NCBI GenBank assembly: GCA_029379385.1
Contig: CM055613.1
Location: 21,036,001-21,100,000, forward strand
From: Quillaja saponaria
Taxonomy: Eukaryota; Streptophyta; Magnoliopsida; Fabales; Quillajaceae
Direction of reading: 5' to 3'
DNA length: 64,000 nt
Under the pieces are notes generated by a model, which was given only the letters and a program-made list of their open reading frames with translations, was not told the DNA's origin and ran no database searches. A program made the translations under genes and the position numbers. This document shows positions 34,833 to 46,288 of this stretch, piece after piece; positions within the stretch are counted from its first letter, which is position 1, and each line of letters opens with the position of its first letter.

Positions 34833-36384
34833 AACAGCGGATACATTCTCCCCACTCTTACTAACTCATCACCTTTTAATTTTCTTTTTGTGGTGCACAA
34901 CTCTTTGAAGAATTTTGCATAGCATGGTACTTGTTGAATAGCATCCAAGAGAGGTATGTTCACTTGTACTTTGTGGAAGGTATCCAAAATTTCCTTCTTA
35001 AGTTACTCCTTCATAGACTTTGCAAATCTACTAGAAATAGGTAGAGGAGGACCATTAGTAAAAATAGGAACCTTAGAATTTACCTTAGGTGTCAAAACAC
35101 TCTTAATATAATTAGTGGCTTCATCTTTCTCAAGAGTTGAATTCCTTTTTTCTTTTGCTATTTTCTGTGCTTCCTCAAGTTGTTTCCCACTCCTCAAAGT
35201 TATGGCATTTGCATTATCTTTTGGATTAATCACAGTCTGAGATGAAAGTTTTCCAGATCCTTGTGTTTCCATTTTGCCCACAGTATTGGCCAATTGGCTC
35301 ACTTGTGTCTCCAAATTCTTAATTGTTATCCTAGTTTCTTGTTGGAATTGCAAAGTGTTAGTAATCAAAGACTTAACCACATCCTCAAAAGACTTACCTT
35401 GGTTTTGAGGGGCTTGTTGTCTAGCTTGGAAAGGTGGTTGAGCTTGATAGAATCCCGGATGTTGGTTTAGAGGTGCATTGTGAATAGTTGGATTTCCAAA
35501 GCTAAGGTTTGAATGATTTCTCTAACCTGGATTGTAGGTATTAAAGTATGGATCATACTTGCATTGTGGCTGCCACAAAAATCCACCCATGGCATTGACT
35601 TGCTCCACGGGTTCCTCTTGAAATGTAGGGCACATGTCAGTTGGATGTCCCACAACTGAACAAATTCCACAAGCCTTAGCTTATTGCAAGTTCCCTACAG
35701 CCATTTGATGCACAAGAGAGATTAGTTTAGTAATTTGTTGTTCCAAAGATGATCTCTTGAATTTTTTGTGGCAGGGCTCATGTCGTGTACTTAATTGTTA
35801 AGAATTCGCAGCCATGTTGGAAATTAAATTTTTAGCAGCCTCCATTGTCTTGTCCACCAATGCTCTTCCACTTGCAGCATGAATCATGCTCCTCTCTATT
35901 AGGAGGAGTCCTTTATAAAAGTATTGAACTAACAGCTGATCAATAATTTGATGATGCGGGCAGATTGCACATAGCTTCTTAAAACACTCCTAATACTCAT
36001 ACAATGATTCTCCATTATATTGCTTGATTCCACAAATTTCCTTTCTAATGTTGGCAGCTTGTGAAGCAGGGAAATACTTCTCCAAAAATAACTTCTTCAT
36101 TGCAGTCCATGTGTTTATTAATCCCAATGGTAAGTAATAAAGCCAATCCTTAGCTGTGTTTGCCAAAGAGAATGGAAAAGCTCTAAGCTGGTCTTCAAAA
36201 ATCCTAGTAGGTTTCATGGTTGAACAAACCACATGAAACTCCTTTAAATGTTTTGAGGATCTTCCCCTGCAAGACCACTAAAAGTTAGAAAAAGATGGAG
36301 TAGACCAGATTTCAATTCAAAAGCAACATCTAAAGTAGCATATTCAATTCAAAGTAGTTGTTGGTTTAGTTCAGGAGTAGCCAT
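34796..36384 (-). pseudogene. Athila element 1 gag
   Basis: The likely start is ATGGCTACTCCTGAACTAAAC near 36384. Capsid text reads WLYYLPLGLINTWTAMKKLF and EKYFPASQAANIRKEICGIK (36232-35990). A zinc knuckle CGICSVVGHPTDMC (CX2CX4HX4C) is at 35671-35630. A Gln-rich linker, a coiled region (ITIKNLETQVSQLANTVG) and NANAITLRSGKQLEEAQK follow, leading to the protease. Stops and shifts occur between about 36230 and 36380 and near 35985, 35690 and 35470. Confidence 0.88.
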
Positions 36385-36729
36385 GCTTTCAGATGCTAAT
36401 AAATTAGATGACAAGATCACTTGTTGGTAAGCTCCAATAAGCTTTCTTATTTGTTGGGGTCAAAGAGCAGAATCTTCGCTTGTCATACAAACCTATAAAA
36501 TAAAAGAAGAGACAACAAAAAAAGAACTTATACTATTGGGGTTGTCCTCTGTTTGTGGGGAGAAAGAAAATTTCACTTTTTGATAGCATGGTTGCAAAAA
36601 TTCAGAAGTGAATTGCCTCTTGGTCCTCGAACCACTTTCACAAGTGAAATTGAAAGTACTTGAGCAAATTTTTTCAAGGGATTTATTGATGGGAAAAGAA
36701 AGTTTCATTAGTGTATGCTAATGAGTTGT

Positions 36730-38242
36730 TGATGTTCACCAAATTAAAACCTAACTAACTAAATTTGTAATATAGTAAGTAGGGTATCGATCCCAAAGAG
36801 AAACAATTAAGTTAATCATTTAACTCAAGCAAGTAATTCTTATTTAATTAATTTGAACCAAAGCAAAAAAGCACAAGACGTTCAAGTATAAATCCTAAGC
36901 AAAATACTATAATGAGCAATAAAAGTAAATCAAACTAATGCAAGAAAATATAAAACAAAACAGACGTATAAAAATAAATGGAGTTCTAAACAGGTTGTGA
37001 TGATAATATGCTATAAATATGCAAACTAACAAATATGTACTCAAAATAACAAATTAAATAAATGGGGTGTTGATATTTGATCTAAGCTAAATTAAAATAT
37101 CTAAGCAAGCAAGAAAAACATGAGAATTAAATTCTAAATGTAAAAAATAATTTTTGTTAGAAACTTACTAAACTAAGCAAACAACCAAAGATTTGTAAGA
37201 CTCAACTGGAAAGAAGTTTTCGCCAATATTCATGAACTATTAATCATTAAAAACAAAACAAATACCAATATGAATATACACATATGCATGCAAATCAACC
37301 ATGGAAACAAGTCTTTCCTACCTATCAGCCTCTTTGTTAATTAGGTTAAGCAGAATAATTAGCACTATCACATAATAACCCATATCAAGCATTATGAATT
37401 TAATTACGTGAAAACATTACGAACTAGATAGGTGTAATTGATTCTAAACAATTAACATACAAGTGGCCATGCAAAGACATTAGTCAATTTAACTAGCATC
37501 AGATTACATGTATCAATCTATCATGTGTACATCATAACAAAATAAAACACATAATCATTAAGCAATTAACCAAGAAAAACATGAATATGTACATTTGTGT
37601 ATAACATCAGATTTCTTCTTAAAAACAGATTCTCATAGTAGCTTCATAAGTCAAGGTTACTTACCTCTTGCAATTGAACAAAAACTTAAGTTAGCATCAT
37701 CATTAATTGAAAAGAAAACATTATGTTCATTGTTGAAATTTTGAGAGAGAAGAAGAAGAAAAGTGCATGTAAAAGTACTTCTCAATCAGACCTACACCTT
37801 CCCCTATTTATATAAAGTATAGGGGTGGCAAGGACTCCTAAACAATGAGTCTTTTCCTACTTAATAGCTAATTCCTTATTAGATCAGATTTACACTTTCT
37901 ATTCTATCCAAAATTTGAATATTCTAATATGATCTCGTGATCTTCTTTCAATCCTAATCCCAATAAGATTCCTTGCCAAAGTTGGATTTCTCATGTAGAA
38001 ATCCTTTATTGCCACTAGGATTCCTAGTCCAATTAGGATTTGTATTTCATCAACTCATAGATTTGTCTTAATGTGCTCATTCTAGTCCTTAGCTCTATTA
38101 CATGCTCAAATGCTCCATTTAGCTCTATTTTACTCTTTATGTTTGCAAAGCACAATTTTACACAAAGCAAGATAAGTAAACTAAAGTAAGACATAAAATA
38201 CTAAGAATAGGGTACTAAAAAGATAGAATAATGAGTATATCA
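36730..38242 (-). repeat. LTR of Athila element 1 (1513 bp)
   Basis: On the minus strand it starts TGATATACTCATTATTC at 38242 and ends GAACATCA at 36730, giving TGAT/ATCA ends. The U5 word GGGATCGATACCCTACTTAC (about 36797-36778) matches those of other Athila LTRs. The polypurine tract AAGTATGGGAG lies just outside at about 38246-38257, although gag of element 1 lies on the other side. No canonical primer site follows the U5 end. Confidence 0.75.
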
Positions 38243-39935
38243 AATTCTCCCATACTTAGTACTTGCATGTCCTCGAGCAAGGAAAAGAAAAGGCAAAGTT
38301 GAAACTAACAATTTTTAAAATCAAAAATTGGAAAAGAAATGAAACCTAAGAATTAGAAAACAAAAACAAACTGTAACTGAAGACCTTCTAAGCACTTAAC
38401 TCCACTTCTAATCTCCCAACAATCTCAGAGTATATGCATTATAAGCAAGAATATTTTCATGAATTTAAACACTTAAAAATCTTAGAACCCTTCTTAGTTT
38501 TATAGACTTCAACGAAATGCGTATCATACCAAAAGAACAGGTCCTCTCATTGGGATACACTCCAACGCTTAAGTGTTTATGGCTTAAAACGTTTAAACTC
38601 AAAATCAATGTTATAATCTACCATAAGCTTGCTCTTCAATCTCATCTCCAGTACCAAAGTATCACATACATAACATGTATCAAAAGGTCTTTATTAAAGA
38701 TTGTAATGGGAATATGCTAAAGGGTAGGTAAGATAACAGTAAAGAAAAGGTTAAAGACCAAAGAAACTACTAGAACAAAAAAAGAAAATGAACTCAACAG
38801 CATATAAACTTAATGTTCACGAATTCATCATAGGAAATTAATCTCAAATACTGAGCTTCCTTTGATTTTCAAGTTCCCACAACATGATATTACTTAAAAA
38901 TAAAAGGGAACACTTTCTTTCTTTCTTTTCCACCTTATACACATTTGGTCATCATTTTTTCTTTTTTTTTTCTTTTTTTTGTTTTGTTTTTTTCCCATAA
39001 ACAACTTGGAATTGTTCTTCTCTTTTCTTCATAACCAAATGGTACAATTCACAATCAATTCCATATAACAACTTTTCTCATGAATTCCAACCATAACCCA
39101 ATTCACAATCTACTATCCCTTGGCTAGGGAAAAAGGGAACATATGAAAGTTTTAGGTTAAAAAAATGGGTTAAAAGAAAAAGGATAACTAAGCTCAAAAT
39201 TGGTTCACAAGCAAATCATCATGAATAAGGTTGGTTTGTTTTTGGCTCAAATGTTTAAAAATCCTAAGTGCCATCACTTTCATGCATACATGCAATTTAA
39301 ATATAGTCTTAACAAGGTATGAAGCAAGCTCTAGAGATGCACAACACAGTGAATGAATAACACACAACAAAGAAGGCATGTTGAATGCTCAAAAGCTCAC
39401 AAAGGTAAAACAACTACGAAGTCAACATGACAAGCTTTCAAACTTGCAAGTTAACTCATTCATTTAGTTTATCTCACTATAATACACATATTCTCATCAA
39501 CTCTTGGGAGATGAAAAGACAAAGCTAAACACTTAAGGTTTCACATGCAAAAGAAAAGGAAATGCACAAAAACGTATGAAATAAAAACAAAACATACCAA
39601 AAGCAAAAAGAAACACTAAATCCTCCCCCCGCCCCCCTCCCAACACTTAAACACTACATTTTCCTCAATGTAAACATCAAAGTAAGAAAGAGAAGAAGAA
39701 ATATCACGCATGTAATAAAATAAAGGATGAAAAGAAAAGAGAAAGAGAAAGAAGAAAGAAAATCTAGTTTGCGCTTTCTCTTTTTTGTTAGGTTGCCTCC
39801 CAATCAGCGCCTTTGTTAAATGTCTTAGGTTCGACTCCATGCTCATTAATCTAATGTAGGTTCGGCCAAGTCAACCTCTTCCATAACCACTTCCTTAAAA
39901 CCTTCAATGGTCCTATTTTCTTTAGTTGCTATCCT
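38243..39935 (-). other. 3' UTR of an Athila-type element, joined to the LTR of element 1
   Basis: The minus strand near 39835-39790 reads AACCTAAGACATTTAACAAA then GGCGCTGATTGGGAGGCAAC, text typical just after the integrase stop of Athila elements. It ends TTGCTCGAGGACATGCAAG plus a polypurine tract at the LTR edge (38243). Between are long non-coding A/G- and T-rich stretches. Its polymerase genes are gone; the pararetrovirus begins right after it. Confidence 0.65.
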
Positions 39936-39968
39936 AATTTTTCAATATCCTTAACAGATCAAAACATA

Positions 39969-40817
39969 ATGAATGCATCGACTTTAAACATTCAGTCTCA
40001 TGGTTTTGACATGTTACCAGGATCTGAAAACGTAGTCCTAATATATAGGATTTATTATAAGGTAATGAACACTATGGCACCTAATGCTAAGATTGAATCA
40101 AAAAGAAGAGAAACCACACTTTTTATAGCTAATCCAGCTAAAACAAATATGGTGGTACCCAGGACAGTTACTTGGGATCAAGTAAACCTTCCTGAAACTA
40201 GGAAAATTGACCAAGGAATTCCCCCTAAGAAAATAGAGTCTAGAGGCCTAGAATCAGTAATTGAATATACTGATGGTGATGTAGAGATAAAATTCTCTTC
40301 AAATAGAAAGATTAGAATGAGGTTTACTTCTTCCATTCCTTCCACTGAAGCTGAAAGAAGGCAAGTAATTGAGGGAATTATAAAATCTAAAGATCAAGTT
40401 AGTCACCCTCAATACCAAGTAAAAACACTTTTAGAACTAGGGTTAAAATCACCCTCTAAAGAAAATTCTCCAACACTCTCTGAAATGGGATACAGCGTAT
40501 GCATGTTATCCCCTATAGAGTCATTACATCCATTCACCATTAAACATAAATGGTTTTATACAACTTTTAGTGAAAAAGAAAGAAATTATTGGATTTCTAC
40601 GCATAAGTAGTATATGGATAAATTTCATAAGAAACTAGCATTCTTTAAGTGGCTAAAACGAGCCTTTAGGTTCCACAAAAAAGATTGGCTTAATTTTGAG
40701 GATCCTAAGTTTGTAAATGTTCTTGAAATAACTTATCAAAACTTTTTCACCAGGGAGAGAAAGAATATAGCAGCAGTTCATCCTCCAGAGACATCACTCT
40801 CAGTTAAAAAAATCTAA
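39969..40817 (+). pseudogene. Pararetrovirus movement-protein-like region
   Basis: The first 213-codon frame (to 40610) includes the words TTLFIANPAKTNMVVPRTVTWDQVNLP-like around 40105-40195; the PRTVTWDQVNLPE part is the kind of Trp-containing motif found downstream of the 30K movement domain in Caulimoviridae. A single stop at 40608 separates it from 40614-40817 (basic, Lys/Phe-rich). Movement proteins carry virus through plasmodesmata. The N-terminal 30K core is not clearly present, so the piece is probably the C-terminal half joined to the start of a polyprotein. Confidence in the viral origin is high, in the exact domain moderate. Confidence 0.6.
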
Positions 40818-42670
40818 AGGTGAAATAATAGCTAATCCTTATTTAGCTATACCAAAAGAAGCCTCTACGTCAAGCGCCTTGGTTGAAATATCCAACCAAA
40901 ACAATTATACAAATTTATTTCTTCAATCCTTAGGAAAACAATCCTCGAGGATAGAAAATTTTCTTATTCAAGAAAAATCTTCCTAACAGATAATTTCTTA
41001 GACTTCAGGAGATCTTCTAGTAAAGAATCTAAGATAGATCCTATCATGATAAAGCCACCCCAAAAGTCAATTTGAAATTCAAAAAAGAATCTAAAGTTAA
41101 TGGCAAAAACTTTGTAGAGGAATTAGTCAATAGATTACAAAAGTTAAACTTATCTTAAATGTATTACCCAAGACCCTCACCATTAGATATTCAATACAAA
41201 GACATAGGGTCCAGTTTGATGGCAAGTCCATAGTTGAATGGAATATAGATGGACTGGTAGAATACCAAGTCCTACAAACAACGAAACACATGCTTATGTA
41301 TGTTGTAGCATGTAGGTCTAATGGCAATACTGATAGGGAAATAGCCCTAGCCATAATTAGTGAGTGTACAGGTCAACTATTAGGATGGTGGGATTTTCAA
41401 CTGTCAGACATCTCTAAACAAGAAATTTTAAATTCTGTAAAACATGAAAATGGAAATTTAATAACTGATATAGTTAATATGCTTAGGTTAGATAGATCAC
41501 ATGAACAACTGATTAATCTTAGGTGTCTATATCTATCTCACTTCCTGTGGTATAAAGATATGTTTTTGTTAGAGTTTATCAGAGACCAGACAGTCAAGCT
41601 GACTTTTGGAAAGAAAAGTTTTTAGCAAGTCTCCCAGCTCTGTTTGTTGATAAAATAAGAAAGAAACTAAAAGATAAACATGGTGGTAATATACCTTATA
41701 GTAACTACACTTATGGAGAATTAGTTTCAGAAGGAATATCGTTATGCAACGATATAAGGCTAAAACGTCAAATTGATAAAGAGAAATTCAGTGGGAAAAG
41801 AGCCTTAGGAAATTTCTGTGAACAATTTGGATACCCCTCAAGCAGTCTAAAAAGACTCATAAATTTCAAAAGAAATTCTCTAATAAACCATATAAGAGAA
41901 AACAATACAAAAAGAATGATAAGATAAAAGCAGGTTATTACGAATCTAGTAAAAAACCTATAACAAAAGGAAGATAATTACAAAAAGATTCCTATTTGTA
42001 ATAAGTGTGGAAAACCAAGTCACTTCCAAAATAAATGTAGAGTTAAAAAGAAAATTAATGCTCTTCAAATTGATGAAGGTTTAAAGAAATCTTTATGTCA
42101 AATCTTATTAGAAGACTCAGACGAAGAAAAAGAACAAATGAATACTTTTATAATAGAGAAGAATAAATCAGACTCAAGCCTAGAAGAGTCAGAAGGAGAA
42201 TTTAACTCTGAGTCAGAACAGTCTAAAAAATCAAAATTTTGTTCTGATAATGATTGTGATGAATGTATCCTAAAAACTATAGGATTAAACAATCTCAGTA
42301 TAAATGTCTTGTCTAAAGAAGAAAGTCTAATTCTAGACCTAATTGATAAAATCCCAGACTTCAGGAGCAAAGAATACAGTTAGAAAACTATATTCAACTG
42401 TCAAACAAGGGTAAAAGGTCAGAAATAAAAGGAAGTATAAAAGAAGATTTTTATTCTTTTAAAAATATAATCGAAAGAGTAAAAACTATTAACTCTTCAT
42501 CAAAAGAACTAACTATTATTGATTTAAAATCAGAAATTAATGAAATCAAAGTAGAAGTAAAAACTCTAAAACAAAGAGTTTCTATACTAGAAGAATATGA
42601 TGAAGATCAGTTCCAAGATCTTTTATGGGAATCATTAAAAGAAATAAAAAATTCAGAACCTGAAAAAGGG
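40818..42670 (+). pseudogene. Pararetrovirus coat protein (Gag-like) region
   Basis: Several frames together form a coat-like protein. The 41290-41625 frame has IISECTGQLLGWWDFQLSD and LRCLYLSHFLWYKDMF. Downstream in another frame come FWKEKFLASLPALFVDKIRK and GNFCEQFGYP. A basic stretch leads to the knuckle CNKCGKPSHFQNKC at 41997-42038 (CX2CX4HX4C). An acidic Ser/Glu-rich tail (42138-42383) follows, typical of caulimovirid coat precursors. Stops are frequent in 40820-41290 and 41900-41990. In a virus this would form the particle and bind pregenomic RNA. Confidence 0.8.
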
Positions 42671-42679
42671 TAAAGTATA

Positions 42680-44630
42680 ATGATACAAGAGCTTAAGGAA
42701 GGAACTGTAAACATCCTTAATGATCTAGAGGGATGGATTTGTGCGGTAGATTTAGTTATAGCACAAAAATGGTTTACTAAAATAGCAATAATTGTAAATA
42801 ATGAATTTAGTTTTCAGTCTGTAGCCTTAATAGATTCAGGAGCAGATTTGGATTGCATAAATGAAGGTTTAGTTCCATCCAAGTATTTCTAGAAAATAAC
42901 TTAAATACTGCATGTTGCGGATGGGAATCGTCTAATTATAGACTATAAATTTTCTAATGCTGCAGTTTGCAACAACAAGGTTTATACCCTTTGTTTTAGT
43001 TAAAAGCCTAGCTCAGGGAGTAATTTTAGGAAACCATTTTCTACATATGTTATTCCCTATTTCCAGGATAGATGAATCAAGGGTAGAAACTATGATAAAT
43101 GGTAGACAAATTAAATTTGAATTCGTTGAAGAACCTCAAATTCATGAAGTTAATCTTATGAAAGAAACCATTAAAAGAAAAGAAAATTTTCTTATATCTC
43201 TAAAAGAAGAGATAAAACATAAGAGGATTGAAGAACAACTGAAATCTTCTAAGTTTCAAGATGAAATTAATAAATTTCAACATAAAATTGAACAAACAGT
43301 CTATGCTGAGATTCCTAATGCTTTTTGGAATAGGAAACAACATATTATAGAATTGCCTTATGAACCAAATTTCTCTAAGAAGACCTATATCTATAGGTCC
43401 TAGACACTTAGAAATCTGTAAGGCTGAAATTGAAGAACTACTAAAAAAGGGATTAATTAGAAATAGTTACAGTTCTTGGAGTTGCCCAGCATTTTATGTT
43501 GAAAATGCAACATAATTAGAAAGAGGAGTCCCCGAGGTTAGTGATAAATTACAAACCTTTAAATAAAGCCTTAAGATAGATTAGGTACCCGATTCCTAAT
43601 AAAAAGGATTTGCTTAACAGACTTTATGATGCCAAAATATTTTCTAAATTTTATATGAAATCAGGATATTGGCAAATTCAAATAGCTGAACAAGATAGGT
43701 ACAAAACTGCATTTACCGTACCTTTTAGGCATTATGTATGGAATGTGATGCCATTTGGATTAAAAAATGCTCCATCTGAATTTCAAAATACTATGAAAGA
43801 TATTTTTAATTTTTATAGTGAATTTATAATTGTTTATATGGATAATGTTTTAGTGTTTTCCCTTTCTATTGAAAAACATTTCAAACATCTCAATATATTT
43901 TTGAATACTGTTATGAAGGCGGGATTAGCAATTTCTGCAAAAAAAGTAAAAATATTTCAAATTGCTATTCGTTTTCTAGGACATAATATTAATAAAGATT
44001 ATATTATACCTATTGATAAAGCTATACAACTTTCTGACAAATTCCCTAATGAATTAAGGGAAAAACAACAACTGCAGAGATTCTTAGGAAGTCTAAATTA
44101 TATAGGAGAATTCTACAAATACTTAGCCTTATACTGCAAATTATTATTTGCATGATTAAAAAAGAATCCTCTAGAATGGAACAATGATTTTACTGAGTCA
44201 GTCAAAAGAATAAAACAAAGAGTCAAAGAACTTCCATGTCTTTGTATTCCCCATTCAGATGCTTTTGAGATATGATATGGAGGGATTTTTAAACAAAAAA
44301 TTGTTAATAAAGAGCAATTGGTTAGATTTACTTTAGGAACTTGGAAAGGTGCACAAGAAAACTACTCTTCCAAAAAGAAGGAAATATTATCTATAGTTAT
44401 GTGCATTACTAAATTTGAATCTGACTTGTTAAATAATTTTTTTGTTAAGAATAGATTGCAAGTCAACCAAAGATATTCTTCTTAAAGATGTTTAAAATAT
44501 ATCATCTAAATAGATATTTGCTCGATGGTAGGAAATTATTTCTGTTTTTGAATTTGATATTGAATTTATTAAATGAGAAATTAATTCTCTACCAGATTTT
44601 CTAACTACAGAATTTTTGCAGGGATCTTAA
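42680..44630 (+). pseudogene. Pararetrovirus protease, reverse transcriptase and RNase H
   Basis: The protease active site is DSGAD at 42833-42847. RT reads YDAKIFSKFYMKSGYWQIQI, VMPFGLKNAPSEFQ and then YMDNVLVFS at 43835-43849. The catalytic pair of RT is normally two Asp; here the second is Asn, which should abolish polymerisation. The connection reads LQRFLGSLNYIGEFY. RNase H remnants (44280-44630) include SKKKEILSIVMCITKFE and FLTTEFLQGS with several in-frame stops. Shifts and stops also occur near 42890, 43400-43600 and 44153. No integrase follows, which separates it from the gypsy elements on either side. Confidence 0.88.
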
Positions 44631-44640
44631 AGGAAAAGGT

Positions 44641-45675
44641 GTCATGACATCTCAATCAAATTCTCCTGCAAAAAGAAATAATGTTATTCCTAATATTGAG
44701 GATTCAGATAAAGACTTCTTATGTGAGCTTATGATTTAGCCATTCGTTGTAATACTAAGGACTTTAAGTATCCATATATTCCTCTATCTTATACAAAGAT
44801 AACTCCAATAGAAAAGAGGTATGCTAATTTAACTCCATTCGAGATAGCCTTTTTCTATCTCAGTAATCATCTTCCACCTGAATTGGAACCCAGGAATAAA
44901 TATTCTTGTGGATACTGAATCAATATCTCACAAACCCTGGATTAGAACAAGGAATGAATGGGCTTATTCAAAAATTATTATTTATAAAGTGATGAAGCCT
45001 GAAGAATGGGGTATAAATTTATACCGTCAAAAACAAATTAAAGATTGAAGAATTTTCTGCCGATTATATAATTATTTCAATTATATGACTACGTGGACCA
45101 ATTTGCTTTTATTATAAAACAAAGCAAGAAAACACAGTTAGTTTTTAAGGTTCACCTTAAATGAAGAACCATCTCCCACTACTTTTCCTTAGTGGTTTAA
45201 ATCATGGTATTTTTCTTGGGAATTATTTCCTATATCCCTACCTAAATATGTGCATTAATATTGGCAGAGGTTCTGCGAGAATAATAATTCTCTAAACCCT
45301 CAAGACAAAATTATTATGTTTACAGTTTATTATCAACTCTCATGGATTGTCAAATGGGAATATATTGTTAAAAACTATTCATCTTCGGCTTTTAGGATTA
45401 ATCAAACAGTCTCTTGGCTAATTCGTAGGTCTCAAATTAAATGGTGGGACAATTTCTTTAATTTTGAAAAGAATCTTAATAATTTCCAAAAGCTTGGTAT
45501 TTTAAGATCCCAAGCTTCATCTCAAAAATCTTATTCGAATGAAAATTCAAAAGTTCTAGATCTGGTCAAAGGCTCCTCCTCCAAAGGTGATATTCAAAAG
45601 GAACTCTTAAAAATCCTTGAAGATCATGGATCAGACATGAATCAGGATGACCCAGCATACTTCCAGGACTCTTAA
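44641..45675 (+). pseudogene. Pararetrovirus 3' ORF of unknown function
   Basis: Starting near ATGACATCTCAATCAAATTC (44643), successive frames read TPFEIAFFYLSNHLPPELEP, MFTVYYQLSWIVKWEYIVKN and SWLIRRSQIKWWDNFFNFEK. The clean part is 45316-45675 (119 codons). Position after RNase H matches the last ORF of several caulimovirids, which in some genera encodes a translation transactivator/inclusion protein, but I see no motif that proves this. Many stops lie in 44740-45300. Confidence 0.6.
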
Positions 45676-45899
45676 GATCCCTTTAATGAAGGGATAGAGG
45701 ATTTCTTTGAAGAAAGGACCCATCCTTGATGATTGTGTCTCCACTTTCTCTAAAGTAAAGAAAAGAAGTCAAAAGTATTAAAGTAAAAGTTTGCTTTTAG
45801 AAAAGAAGATTCCACTTTCTTTATAAAAGAAACTTTCAGCAATCAAAGTTGAAGACATAAATAAAGAAAAGATTTACTTTATAAAAATAAATATTTTCC

Positions 45900-46060
45900 T
45901 TTCTATCTAGCGGATCAACTCCACTTCTTCTAGGACACGTGCCCAGACAAAAGGACAAACCTAATCTAAAGGAATCTGCTTTTCTCGTCCTTATCTCCTA
46001 GGCAATCATGTTTAAGTTGTTATATAAAGGCCTTTGTCCTTGTTAGTTTCTCAAGTTTTT
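45900..46060 (+). promoter_or_regulatory. Predicted pararetroviral full-length transcript promoter
   Basis: TATATAAAG at 46021-46029 is a strong plant TATA box. A G-box core CACGTG lies at 45936-45941, about 80 bases upstream. The position after the last ORF and before a poly(A) signal is that of the 35S-type promoter of Caulimoviridae. The start of transcription would fall near 46055. Activity in this genome is unknown. Confidence 0.65.
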
Positions 46061-46162
46061 TGGAATATTAGAAGTTTGAAAAATATAAGTTTTTAGAGTA
46101 TTAAGAGTGTTTGAAAAATAAGAGTGAGAGTTTCAAGCCTGTAGCAGTGGGCTTGTATCTGT

Positions 46163-46275
46163 TGTACCTGTAGCTGTTGTTGTAATATTGTGTTGTCAAG
46201 TTGCGCTTGTGATCGTGTTATGTACCTGAGCTTTGTACCTGTAGTCTGTTAATAAAGAATATGTTATTATTAATG
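46163..46275 (+). terminator. Predicted pararetroviral poly(A) region
   Basis: AATAAA lies at 46251-46256, about 230 bases after the TATA box, preceded by T/G-rich sequence with three TGTACCTG words (46163, 46221 and 46234) that resemble plant upstream elements. A poly(A) signal just downstream of its own promoter is expected for a terminally redundant pararetroviral RNA. Confidence 0.6.
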
Positions 46276-46288
46276 TAAGAACAACTTA

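Larger units (their letters stand above)
31490..36729 (-). mobile_element. Athila-type Ty3/gypsy element 1, internal region, 3' truncated
   Basis: Reading from high to low coordinates: 5' LTR (36730-38242), gag, protease, RT/RNase H and integrase, with sequence ending at about 31490 inside the last part of integrase. RT before integrase defines Ty3/gypsy. ITLRSGKQL in Gag, DLGAS-type protease and the integrase word YACGRHF…GFYWPTFFKDA are characteristic of the Athila group. There is no 3' UTR or 3' LTR on the left. All domains are broken by stops and shifts. Confidence 0.88.
39960..46288 (+). mobile_element. Endogenous plant pararetrovirus (Caulimoviridae-like), partial and decayed
   Basis: Gene order on the plus strand is movement-protein-like, coat-like with CCHC knuckle, aspartic protease, reverse transcriptase and RNase H, with no integrase. 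A further ORF and a non-coding region with TATA box and poly(A) signal follow. No LTRs flank it. This is the layout of the Caulimoviridae, whose episomal members infect plants and whose relics enter genomes by illegitimate recombination. The 5' leader and start of the first gene are missing. All genes carry stops, frameshifts or changed catalytic residues. The genus is uncertain; a florendovirus-like or related endogenous lineage is possible. Confidence 0.85.

Noticed and set aside
39829..39842. tRNA B box (GGTTCGACTCC)
   Set aside because: It lies in the conserved post-integrase text of an Athila 3' UTR, with no tRNA fold or A box around it.
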